Source: an uncultured Duncaniella sp. (lineage in GTDB: Bacteria > Bacteroidota > Bacteroidia > Bacteroidales > Muribaculaceae). From it: a DNA stretch of 64,000 bases. The translations under genes and the position numbers were made by a program. Shown piece by piece: positions 45,834 to 53,811 of the stretch. The stretch covers positions 1 through 64,000 of the forward strand of contig CAJTMJ010000001.1 in assembly GCA_910577335.1 (NCBI GenBank), written 5' to 3'. The notes beneath the pieces are model-generated. The model saw nothing but the letters and a program-made list of their open reading frames with translations. It did not search any database and had not been told where the DNA came from. Within the stretch, counting starts at the first letter, position 1; each line of letters opens with the position of its first letter.

Positions 45834-48281
45834 TTACGCTGACACTTCGTCTTCGCGGGTATAGTGGTAGTCGCCGTAGTTGCCGTAGTGGTAGCCATAG
45901 CGGTGATAGCCGTATTTTTTATAGCCGTAGTGCGAGAATTCCTGATGGGTGCCGTTTAGGAGCACTGACAGGTTCGGGAAACGGCGTTCCTGATACCATT
46001 TTTCAATCTCCGGGAGGAATGTTCGGTCAAGAAGGTGTGCTCGGATTATGAATAGGGTCATCTCTGCATATCGGCTTATGATGGCAGCATCGGCTACAAT
46101 CTCGACCGGAGGACAGTCGATGAATACATAGTCATATTCCTCTTTCAATTTGTTCATGAGCGTGTCAAGGCGCGGATTGAACAACAGCTCGGTGGGGTTC
46201 GGCGGTATAGTCCCGACAGGTAGCACATCCAAATCACCAAGTTTGACAATCACATCGTGATAGTCGGGTACCTGTGCGCTCAGATAATTGGAAATACCGA
46301 GAGCCGGAGCGTTCACGAATTTTGATAGAGAGGCTTTTCGCATATCGAGGTCAACCGCTATGACTTTCTTTCCTTTTATGGCAAGAGATATGGAGAGATT
46401 GACAGATATGAATGTCTTTCCGCTGCCCGGATTCATAGAGGTCATCATTATCACATGGTGTCCGCCTTCGAATCCAAGTATGAACTCAAGATTTGTACGC
46501 ACCACACGGAACGCCTCATTCATAATATTTCGTCCCTGCTCCTTCACCAAAGGCTTGTTTTCGATAATGGACGCCAGACTCTTCTTTGCGCCTTTACCTT
46601 TCTTAGAAGGTAACGCCAAGGGTATTTCGCCGACGAATGGGGCATGTAGCGATTCGAGATCCTTTTTGCCTCTTACGGAGGTGTTGAAATTTTCTACAAG
46701 TAAAATTATGGAAGCCGGTACCAGTAATCCGGCAAGTATGGCGAGTGCAAGCACCTTTCCCGGATTTGGCAATACCGGAACAGGGCTTGAACTTGGATGC
46801 TCTATCACACGTGTGTTGTAAGCGGTGAATGCTTGTGACAATTCATTTTCCTCTCTTTTCTGTAGGAGGAATAGGTAGAGCGACTCCTTGACTTTTTGCT
46901 GGCGCTCCACGGAGAGCAGATACTTGGCTTGCTGCGGATTTGCTGCAATTTTTGACACGGCTTGCGATTGCGCGGTTGTGACAGTCCGCTTTTGAGTGTT
47001 TAGCATGGCAAGTTCGTTGTCAAGCGAGCTTAATATAGTACCTTTTATCGTCTGAAGCTTTTGGTCAAGATCCATCACGAGGGGATTTTGCTCCGAGGAA
47101 ACCGAAAGGTGATTGTTGCGTTGGAGCAATAGGGTGTTGTAAGCCTGTATCTGAGCTTCTATGCTTGGATTGTTTATCCCTGAGTTTGCAGGGAGCTGCT
47201 CTTTGTCGTGCATCCCGTCAGTCAGATAGTTGCGCAGATACTTTGTCATGTGCATACGGTTGTCAAGCTCTCTCCCTTGAGTCTCTGATGAGGTCATCTG
47301 GCTTATTGCTATTCCTCCCATGGCGTTGACGTCGGTTACCAAATTGCGTGATTTGTAATCTGAAATGTCATTGTCAACATTCCCCAGCTCACCTTCTATA
47401 ATTGAAAGGCGTTCTTTTATGAACTCCGTGGTGCTTGCCGTGATCTGATTACGGTCCTTGACCCAGTTCTCATTATAAACAGCCACGAGTGTAGCAAGCA
47501 CATCCTCTCCACGGGAGCGTGAGACATCGTTGAATGATATATCAATTATAGACGCCTTCTGGTCACGTTGTGTCGCAAGAATGCGCATGTGAATATTATT
47601 CACAGCCTCACGCATGGATTTGCGCTTGACTTTCAGATTGTCCTTCATTCCGGCTGTGTAATATGTCGTAGGATTGACCTGTGTTACCCCAAGTGGTGTG
47701 TTTACTTTCTGCCCTAACTTGAATGTGTATTGACTGTCAAACGGCTCATTATTCAGCTCAATGGATGATAACACCACAGTACTGTCTGATTTAATAGCCA
47801 AATTGAACGAGGCGACATCTGAGTCTGTCAAGTCGAATAGTTCGATGTTTACCGGAAGATCCATACCGTATGCCAGATTGTCATGGAACGGTCCGCTGTG
47901 AAAATAATCCGTGTTTAATTTCAGCCGCTTCACTATTTCAGTGGTCACAGCCAGGGTCTTCATCGACATTATCTCATTTGTGATGTTAACGCTCTTCGAC
48001 GATAACCCGATTTCATTCATCAGATCTTCAGACACACCTTTGTTGTCATCCGATTTAATCATTACGGATGTATACGATGTGTATACATTAGGCGTGATTT
48101 GAAGATAATAGTATGCACATCCGAGAGCTATGATAAGTGAAAGCGCAAACCATTTCCAGTTTCCGAAAAACAGGAAAAGAGCGTCTTTAAATTTTACAAA
48201 TCCGTCATTTTGCCTTTTTGTCGGGGCTCCGGTGTTTATAATTATACTGCTTTGCTCAGCTTTGTTAAGATTGCGTTCCAT
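45834..48281 (-). CDS. Wzc-like polysaccharide co-polymerase and tyrosine autokinase
   Basis: This 815-residue inner-membrane protein has two membrane helices (near residues 40-60 and 510-530) around a large periplasmic coiled-coil Wzz domain. The cytoplasmic BY-kinase domain follows: MTSMNPGSGKTFISVNLSIS (Walker A), KVIAVDLDMRKASLSKFVN (Walker A') and DYVFIDCPPVEIVADAAIIS (Walker B). The C-terminus is a dense tyrosine cluster (YGYKKYGYHRYGYHYGNYGD) that is autophosphorylated in such kinases. It sets chain length and works with the Wza-like protein upstream in the operon. Confidence 0.95.
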   Translation of the reverse strand: MERNLNKAEQSSIIINTGAPTKRQNDGFVKFKDALFLFFGNWKWFALSLIIALGCAYYYLQITPNVYTSYTSVMIKSDDNKGVSEDLMNEIGLSSKSVNITNEIMSMKTLAVTTEIVKRLKLNTDYFHSGPFHDNLAYGMDLPVNIELFDLTDSDVASFNLAIKSDSTVVLSSIELNNEPFDSQYTFKLGQKVNTPLGVTQVNPTTYYTAGMKDNLKVKRKSMREAVNNIHMRILATQRDQKASIIDISFNDVSRSRGEDVLATLVAVYNENWVKDRNQITASTTEFIKERLSIIEGELGNVDNDISDYKSRNLVTDVNAMGGIAISQMTSSETQGRELDNRMHMTKYLRNYLTDGMHDKEQLPANSGINNPSIEAQIQAYNTLLLQRNNHLSVSSEQNPLVMDLDQKLQTIKGTILSSLDNELAMLNTQKRTVTTAQSQAVSKIAANPQQAKYLLSVERQQKVKESLYLFLLQKREENELSQAFTAYNTRVIEHPSSSPVPVLPNPGKVLALAILAGLLVPASIILLVENFNTSVRGKKDLESLHAPFVGEIPLALPSKKGKGAKKSLASIIENKPLVKEQGRNIMNEAFRVVRTNLEFILGFEGGHHVIMMTSMNPGSGKTFISVNLSISLAIKGKKVIAVDLDMRKASLSKFVNAPALGISNYLSAQVPDYHDVIVKLGDLDVLPVGTIPPNPTELLFNPRLDTLMNKLKEEYDYVFIDCPPVEIVADAAIISRYAEMTLFIIRAHLLDRTFLPEIEKWYQERRFPNLSVLLNGTHQEFSHYGYKKYGYHRYGYHYGNYGDYHYTREDEVSA

Positions 48282-48338
48282 GTGAATGGTATGAATGGTT
48301 TGTTTTGGTCTGATTAAGATGACCGGCTATGTAATGTG

Positions 48339-49133
48339 TTACTTTGTGAAAAGAATTACGAGTGTGGTAGCGAATGAGAACATTGACATCCAGAAACTTG
48401 GGGTCATATAGCTGTTGCCGTTGGCTGTTGACTGGTTTGCCTTTACCTGTGTCGGCTCCACATATATCATGTCGTTTTGTTTGATATAATATACCGGTGA
48501 GCCATACACATCATCAGCTCTTGTGAGGTCAACTCGGTAGGGTACTTGTTTGCCGTTTTCAGTCCTGAGCACAAGTATGTTGGTACGCTTTCCGCTTATT
48601 GAAAGGTCGCCCGACATCGATAGTGCTTCGAGCAGGTTGATCTTGTCTGCCGGAAACTTATGACGACCCACACCCGACTCTCCGATTATATAGTAAGCCA
48701 TATCGGGAAACTCAACCGTGACGATGGGGTCACGCAGAAGATTACCTGCAAGCAGTCGATATTTTATCTGTTGAGCCACCTCCATGCGATTCAATCCTTC
48801 CACTGATATAGACCCTAAAATAGGCATGTCTATCTTGCCGTTTTCATCCACCGTGTAGAGCGGTGGTTGCGAAGTGCCGTAGCCGGAATTTACCGCACGG
48901 CTCAGATTGAACATCTTTGCAAGTTCCTCGTCACGGCTATGCACTATTATGTCGAGTTTATCGCCGGGCTGTAGTTTAAGCTCTCCACCTTCCTGAAGTG
49001 TCAGAATGGAATTTGGCGGAAGGTCTTGCATGTAAACGATATCTTTTGCAGGTCCGCAGCTTGTTGCCAAGATGGCGACAACGGCATATCCGAATATCCG
49101 GAGTTTTTTTACGTTAAGGTTGAGAAATTTCAT
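48339..49133 (-). CDS. Wza-like polysaccharide export lipoprotein
   Basis: The protein has 264 residues. A lipoprotein signal ends at AVVAILATSC. LKLQPGDKLDIIVHSRDEEL begins the polysaccharide-export domain, and YTVDENGKIDMPILGSISVE follows. A SLBB-like domain is seen in YYIIGESGVGRHKFPADKIN and LLEALSMSGDLSISGKRTNI. A hydrophobic C-terminal stretch (MSMFSFATTLVILFTK) may cross the membrane. It forms the outer-membrane channel partner of the Wzc-like protein. Confidence 0.93.
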   Translation of the reverse strand: MKFLNLNVKKLRIFGYAVVAILATSCGPAKDIVYMQDLPPNSILTLQEGGELKLQPGDKLDIIVHSRDEELAKMFNLSRAVNSGYGTSQPPLYTVDENGKIDMPILGSISVEGLNRMEVAQQIKYRLLAGNLLRDPIVTVEFPDMAYYIIGESGVGRHKFPADKINLLEALSMSGDLSISGKRTNILVLRTENGKQVPYRVDLTRADDVYGSPVYYIKQNDMIYVEPTQVKANQSTANGNSYMTPSFWMSMFSFATTLVILFTK

Positions 49134-49158
49134 GATTGGTAATGGTGTATTTATGATT

Positions 49159-49701
49159 TCAGTCGGTCTCTTCTACCTTCTGAAGAAAGCAACGTGGTAT
49201 ATAACTTGTGGCGACGGCGCAAATCCCTTTCACGGTGACAACAAGGCGATGGTCATTCTTTATCCTTACTATATGACCCTCCGACCCTTTGAATGGTCCG
49301 TCAATCACTTTTACGAGATCCCCTTTGTGGTAACGTGGATTATCTTCCCCGATATATTCTACGCCGTTCTCACCTTTTGAAGTCACGAGCATAAAAATGT
49401 TCATCTCCTTTTCGGGGATTGCCACAGGCTCAAATCGTGAGTCAATACGGCGGGAGTATATCATGGCTCTCCCTTCAAGCTTTTCACGGATTGCGATCGC
49501 TGATTTCTGTGTGGTATGCATGAACATCAGCGAGGAGATAAGCGGACGTTCCGTGAGTTTCTTCACCCCGTTGCGTTCTATCATGACAGAAGTCATGGGG
49601 ATATAGCTTTCGATGCCATCTCCCTTCAATGTGTCCTCGATGTCGAACACTTTGTTATAGAACACTTTGAGTGCAAACCATCTGAGATCGGTTATCTCCA
49701 T
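49159..49701 (-). CDS. UpxY-type transcription antiterminator (NusG-like)
   Basis: The 180-residue protein starts RWFALKVFYNKVFDIEDTLK, the NusG N-terminal domain pattern. The C-terminal KOW motif is in RYHKGDLVKVIDGPFKGSEG and HIVRIKNDHRLVVTV. UpxY proteins in Bacteroides prevent early termination in the leader of their own capsule operon. It is the first gene after a long leader here, as expected. No UpxZ inhibitor gene follows; the export gene comes next. Confidence 0.88.
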   Translation of the reverse strand: MEITDLRWFALKVFYNKVFDIEDTLKGDGIESYIPMTSVMIERNGVKKLTERPLISSLMFMHTTQKSAIAIREKLEGRAMIYSRRIDSRFEPVAIPEKEMNIFMLVTSKGENGVEYIGEDNPRYHKGDLVKVIDGPFKGSEGHIVRIKNDHRLVVTVKGICAVATSYIPRCFLQKVEETD

Positions 49702-50002
49702 TGCAATTCAGTTCATTAGTTTGACGTTACGTTACGGTCGGCATAAATCTTTCATTCCCCGTCTCTGGTGTGAGGCAGGTGTCTTTAAGGTCGGTCCGTC
49801 TATTTCAGAAAAACTGGTTTGCTTCCCTTTGAAACTTCGGATCCCAGCCTTGCCCCCGATCCGGCGACAATTGGTTGCGACCTCGAAATCTCAGCATTGT
49901 ATCAGCAAGATTGCATAATAATTGGTCTTGCTACTATCTCGGTAATCCTACTTTAAGGTTGAAATGAGTCACTTATGCCATGGTTTCGTATGCGCAAAGT
50001 TA
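49702..50002 (-). promoter_or_regulatory. Promoter and long leader of the capsule-type operon
   Basis: On the minus strand, TAACTTTG (50002-49995) fits the -7 element; no good -33 partner is seen. Transcription would start near 49988, giving an untranslated leader of about 285 bases. The leader holds a stem of AGCAAGA with TCTTGCT (49932-49926 and 49910-49904). A long leader is where UpxY-type proteins act. No gene is seen in 49702-50069. Confidence 0.55.
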
Positions 50003-50069
50003 CGAAAAAATGTGATAAAGAGTATACTTTTGTGAAATATTTATAAAAGTTTTTAGAAAATACGGTCAT

Positions 50070-50108
50070 AAAAACGGGGCATGTCGGCTTATGAACCAAC
50101 ATGCCCCG
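50070..50108 (-). terminator. Intrinsic terminator of the MetE-like gene
   Basis: Read on the minus strand, CGGGGCATGT... pairs with ...ACATGCCCCG (50108-50096 with 50087-50075), followed by TTTT. It lies just past the MetE-like stop codon. Confidence 0.9.
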
Positions 50109-50135
50109 ATGGAATATTGAATGATTTGGAATACG

Positions 50136-51248
50136 CTAAGCGAGTTCGGCAGCTTCGTTCAGAAGGTCGATTTTAGTCCATTGCGATTCATAGTTAAGAC
50201 CTTGACGCTCGCGGTCACGCACTTTGAAGCCGCATGTCGGGCTGATGGAGAGAAATTCGATAGGCACATACCTGTTTGCGATGTGGATGGCATTCACGAT
50301 GTCGTTTATGCTCTCCATGTTAGGCAAACTGCCGTCCACGAGTCCGAGAATGGCGCGTTTTCCAGCAGGGAGCCATTTCAGAGTGTCAAGATGCTCCACG
50401 TTGCTTACGTCAAACGGTAAAAGGAAAGCGTCAACATCTACTTCCTCAAGCATTCGGCGTATATGTTCAAGCTCCTTCTCGTCGCCCCAGCGAGGTATGG
50501 ATGTCTCATCGGCAGCTATGTTGAGGGTGATTTCAAGGTCTGACGGACGGTTTTCAACTGTGCGGTTGAGCAGTGAGATGAGGGTTTCGGTGACACGTTC
50601 AGGGTCAATGCCGCCGAGGAAAAGAGTCTTTTCGAAATATGGATCACCGAGGCGTCCCCATACGGCTGTGTCTAACTGTATGTGGCGGCAGCCAAGGCGG
50701 TAAAATTCATTTATCGTTTTGCTGTAAGCTTCCACGATGTCATCCTCCAAAGTCTCAGGTGTCTCATAGAGCTTTGAGAGGTCTCCGTTTCCGCCCACGA
50801 GTATGCGCATATACAGTTCTCCCGGCGAAGGGATGGTCTGACGCACTTCGGCACGACCGGCAGTGAGGTTCTGCATGTGCACAAATTTCTCAAAGAACGG
50901 ATGTTCGGGATTGAACTCTATCTTTCCTGAGAACCGTAGCAGGTCATGGCGCACAACTTCGTCCTGATATATACGTCCTGTGTCGATGCGTTCACGGTTC
51001 ATGCCGTTGAGACCTTCCCAAAAGTCTTGGTCCCACTTTTTGCGGCGGATTTCGCCGTCAGTCACTATTTTGAGCCCTGATTTTATTTCCCGGTCGATGA
51101 GTCGGTCTATCACCGCATCCTCTATCTCACGGACTTCCTCGGCAGATTTCTCGCCAAGTTTCATTGCACTGCGGGCTTCTTCAAGTTCTTCGGGAGGAAG
51201 AAAACTACCCACGATTTCAACGCGGGGTTTGGTCTGTGATGATGTCAT
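50136..51248 (-). CDS. MetE C-terminal-like (UROD/methionine synthase fold) protein
   Basis: This 370-residue cytoplasmic protein resembles the catalytic half of cobalamin-independent methionine synthase. VEIVGSFLPPEELEEARSAM, KSGLKIVTDGEIRRKKWDQD and GCRHIQLDTAVWGRLGDPYF are family patterns, and SPTCGFKVRDRERQG carries the last zinc Cys. The His-x-Cys pair normally found earlier appears to be replaced (ITLNIAADETSIPRWGDEKE). It may act on another methyl or thiol substrate, or bind metal differently. It is a single gene with its own terminator. Confidence 0.75.
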   Translation of the reverse strand: MTSSQTKPRVEIVGSFLPPEELEEARSAMKLGEKSAEEVREIEDAVIDRLIDREIKSGLKIVTDGEIRRKKWDQDFWEGLNGMNRERIDTGRIYQDEVVRHDLLRFSGKIEFNPEHPFFEKFVHMQNLTAGRAEVRQTIPSPGELYMRILVGGNGDLSKLYETPETLEDDIVEAYSKTINEFYRLGCRHIQLDTAVWGRLGDPYFEKTLFLGGIDPERVTETLISLLNRTVENRPSDLEITLNIAADETSIPRWGDEKELEHIRRMLEEVDVDAFLLPFDVSNVEHLDTLKWLPAGKRAILGLVDGSLPNMESINDIVNAIHIANRYVPIEFLSISPTCGFKVRDRERQGLNYESQWTKIDLLNEAAELA

Positions 51249-51367
51249 AATGGCTTAAAGTCGTGAAAATCACGCAAAAGTATATAAAATGATTATCCCA
51301 ATGGATATACTCTTTGTTAAAAAATGCAAAATGGGGACTGCCATCCATATCTGTTGATGATGTATAT

Positions 51368-52087
51368 CTAATTGGTTTCAAACGTGTTGAACGTCATAGA
51401 AATCGCATCAAACATAAGTAAGCGGTTTGTGAGCAGATCACCTGTTTTGACGATGTATTTCACCACTTCCGTGGCTTGGAGCGTTCCGACTACCCCGACC
51501 ACAGTGTTCATCACACCGTCTATGGCGCATGGCAGTTCATCTCCGGCTGCGTCAGTGTCGAAAATCTCTCTGTAATTGGCGCTTCCGGGTACGTATGTGA
51601 ACACTTGCCCGGAAAACCGGTAGACTGCCCCATATACGTATGGTTTCCCTATTTCGACGCAGGTGTCATTGATCAGCAAGCGTGTGTCGAGATTATCGGT
51701 ACAGTCAACTATTATGTCGTAACCCCCGAGGAGCTCCTTGGCGTTTTCCGAGGTCAGAAATTCTGGATAAATATCAACTTTGACGTGAGGATTTATCTCA
51801 GTCATAGCTTCACGAGCCGACTCAACTTTTAGACGTCCGATATCAGATGTGCCATGCATTATCTGCCGTTGCAGATTACTGAGGCTTACCGTGTCGGCAT
51901 CCATGATTCCGATAGTCCCGACTCCTGCAGCAGCGAGGTAAAGCCCTACAGGTGAGCCTAAACCTCCGGCTCCTATTATAAGCACACGTCCCTCGGCAAG
52001 TCGCTGTTGCCCTTGCAGATCGATCTCACAAAGAGAAATGTGTCCGCGATAGCGAGTCCGTTGTTCCTTATCAAATTTCATCTCCAT
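51368..52087 (-). CDS. ThiF/MoeB/HesA-family adenylyltransferase
   Basis: The protein has 239 residues. VLIIGAGGLGSPVGLYLAAA is the nucleotide-binding loop, NLQRQIMHGTSDIGRLKVES the Arg finger region, and DIIVDCTDNLDTRLLINDTC the adenylation centre. It activates the C-terminal Gly of a ubiquitin-like sulfur carrier (ThiS or MoaD). The usual zinc-binding CxxC pairs are not seen: CYRC is replaced and the C-terminus is short. It overlaps bioB by 17 bases, so the two are probably co-transcribed. Confidence 0.85.
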   Translation of the reverse strand: MEMKFDKEQRTRYRGHISLCEIDLQGQQRLAEGRVLIIGAGGLGSPVGLYLAAAGVGTIGIMDADTVSLSNLQRQIMHGTSDIGRLKVESAREAMTEINPHVKVDIYPEFLTSENAKELLGGYDIIVDCTDNLDTRLLINDTCVEIGKPYVYGAVYRFSGQVFTYVPGSANYREIFDTDAAGDELPCAIDGVMNTVVGVVGTLQATEVVKYIVKTGDLLTNRLLMFDAISMTFNTFETN

Positions 52088-53069
52088 GCGATGCGCTTTG
52101 AAATTTATATCCGGCTTTCTTGACCATCTCTTTGTCGTCAGCTATCTGTGCGCCGATTGTGGTGAGCAAATCACCCATGATGGCGCCGTTGATACCTATA
52201 CGCAAAGCTTTCATCTGTGTCTCTTTGGTCATTCTGGCTCGTCCGCCGGCAAATCGCAATACAGCTTTAGGGTGAGCCATACGGAATATTGCCACTGTAT
52301 TTAGTATCTCATTATCAGTCAGTAATGGAGAATCCTCAAGTGGCGTTCCGGGGATAGGCTGCAATACATTTATAGGTATGGACACGGGGTTGACGCGTCT
52401 TAACGCCGCAGCAAATTCCGCACGTTGCGCCATGGTTTCACCCATACCGATTATACCTCCGCTACATATCTCCATCCCGGTCTCTTGTGCAGCCTTGATA
52501 CTCTTAATCTTATCCTCGATAGTGTGTGTGGAGCAGAGTGTGGGGAAATAGCTCGGAGCGGTCTCCAGATTGCAATGGTAACGCTTTACTCCGGCTTCAA
52601 ACAACTTTTCAAAATCCTCCTTTTCCAGTAAACCCATCGAGGCGCAAAGCCCCATTCCCGGATGTCTGGAGGATAGCTCACGGTAATATCCGCACAATGT
52701 TTCAAGTGATTTGCCTGAAATTTTTCTTCCGCTTGTCACCATTGAGAATCTTCCTATCCCTTGCTCGCAGTTGTAATCGGCGAGTTCAATGCATGTGTCA
52801 TGGTCAACCAATGGGTAGAGGGCTATTTCTGTGTGGTGACGGGATGCCTGTGCGCACCATTTGCAATCCTCAGGGCATTTTCCCGAACGGGCATTTATGA
52901 TGGAACAAGAATCGAAAATGTCGCTTCCGAAAGCTTTGGTTATTTCTGCCGCCGCATCCCATAGTTCCGGCTCTTGCTCCGGTGAGATTTCTCCAAGGCT
53001 AATCACCTCCGTGTCAGTGAGGTTGCCACCGTTGAGTATTTTGACTTTTAATGCTTGAATGTCAATCAT
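52071..53069 (-). CDS. bioB: Biotin synthase
   Basis: This 332-residue radical SAM enzyme turns dethiobiotin into biotin. The start is placed at MIDIQALKVKIL, because the earlier in-frame ATG at 53102 lies inside the promoter. The radical SAM cluster motif is in SGKCPEDCKWCAQASRH (CxxxCxxC). SFDFN-like and YHCNLETAP segments match the family: GVKRYHCNLETAPSYFPTLC, SGGIIGMGETMAQRAEFA and RFAGGRARMTKETQ. The [2Fe-2S] ligands (Cys and Arg) are kept. No other biotin genes are in the window. Confidence 0.95.
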   Translation of the reverse strand: MIDIQALKVKILNGGNLTDTEVISLGEISPEQEPELWDAAAEITKAFGSDIFDSCSIINARSGKCPEDCKWCAQASRHHTEIALYPLVDHDTCIELADYNCEQGIGRFSMVTSGRKISGKSLETLCGYYRELSSRHPGMGLCASMGLLEKEDFEKLFEAGVKRYHCNLETAPSYFPTLCSTHTIEDKIKSIKAAQETGMEICSGGIIGMGETMAQRAEFAAALRRVNPVSIPINVLQPIPGTPLEDSPLLTDNEILNTVAIFRMAHPKAVLRFAGGRARMTKETQMKALRIGINGAIMGDLLTTIGAQIADDKEMVKKAGYKFQSASHGDEI

Positions 53070-53099
53070 GATTGGTGTAGGTTCGTTATAATGCAAACA

Positions 53100-53107
53100 C
53101 AAAATTA
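53100..53107 (-). promoter_or_regulatory. Promoter -7 element of bioB
   Basis: TAATTTTG on the minus strand (53107-53100) fits TAnnTTTG, about 30 bases before the chosen bioB start. No clear -33 partner is seen. Confidence 0.5.
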
Positions 53108-53193
53108 CTCAATTTGCGGGAATAGATAATCGGGTAGGAAATAAATTTTTATTCAAATTGAATTTTTCGCACTCTTTCGGCTTTTTCTCGCCG

Positions 53194-53201
53194 TAACTTT
53201 G
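53194..53201 (+). promoter_or_regulatory. Promoter -7 element of the portal-type module
   Basis: TAACTTTG at 53194-53201 fits TAnnTTTG, 32 bases before the start codon at 53234. This looks like a host-type promoter in front of a phage-like gene set. Confidence 0.55.
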
Positions 53202-53233
53202 CTGAAAATTAATCCCTTCAATCAGTCTTCCCT

Positions 53234-53794
53234 ATGAAAATCCGTCTTTCCCAACCACAAATGCTTTCTCTCTGGCGTCTGCACCGTCTTCTCGAACCGA
53301 TACGCCACGATGCCGAGGTGACCCGTGCCGATGGAGTTGACCTCGATGCCATACTTACCGCCGAAATGGATCAGTGGTATATTGAGTTGCTGCTTAGAGC
53401 GTCGCAGGAATTGCTTGTTTCCCATGATATTACCGGTGAAATCACAATATCGTCGTATGACGACGGCTGCGCTTTCATCTCACTACCTCCCGAGGTGGTG
53501 AGGGTGCTCTCTGTGCGTTTATCGGGCTGGAAATCAAGTGCCATCCCTATATCTGCCGATACACCTGTGGCTATGCGGCAGCGATTGCCTTATACCCGTG
53601 CCGATGCTTCATCCCCTGTGGCTGTGCTTTCAGGTGACGGGCTGTGTCTTTATCCCGCATCGTCCGATTCCACTGTCACGGAGCTGAAATGTGTGATTTA
53701 CAGAGAGGGAGAATATGAATTCATGAGAGAGGCGCTCGCCTCGGTTTCTCCATTGGATTCAGAGTCGTTCACACCTCTGAAAACCGTTCAATAA
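53234..53794 (+). CDS. Phage-adaptor-like protein of the portal module
   Basis: This 186-residue cytoplasmic protein has no signal or membrane segment. The first half is helical (DLDAILTAEMDQWYIELLLR). DDGCAFISLPPEVVRVLSVR and LSGWKSSAIPI recall small structural proteins next to portal genes in Bacteroides prophages, where an LPxxFLRLVSxRLxxW pattern is common. That comparison is from memory and unproven. It lies 17 bases before the portal gene and is probably co-translated. It is intact, with host-like composition. Confidence 0.5.
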   Translation: MKIRLSQPQMLSLWRLHRLLEPIRHDAEVTRADGVDLDAILTAEMDQWYIELLLRASQELLVSHDITGEITISSYDDGCAFISLPPEVVRVLSVRLSGWKSSAIPISADTPVAMRQRLPYTRADASSPVAVLSGDGLCLYPASSDSTVTELKCVIYREGEYEFMREALASVSPLDSESFTPLKTVQ

Positions 53795-53811
53795 CCTTAA
53801 AATCATATACT

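Noticed and set aside
45834..46051. Tyr-rich end of the Wzc-like gene as a separate repeat element
   Set aside because: The repeated TAGCCGTA-type codons simply encode the tyrosine cluster normal for this kinase family.
51249..51367. Riboswitch upstream of the MetE-like gene
   Set aside because: The 119-base gap is AT-rich, without a visible conserved box or strong stem, and is too short for a cobalamin riboswitch.
53070..53102. Longer BioB start at 53102
   Set aside because: It overlaps the -7 element, and the added residues are not part of the family.
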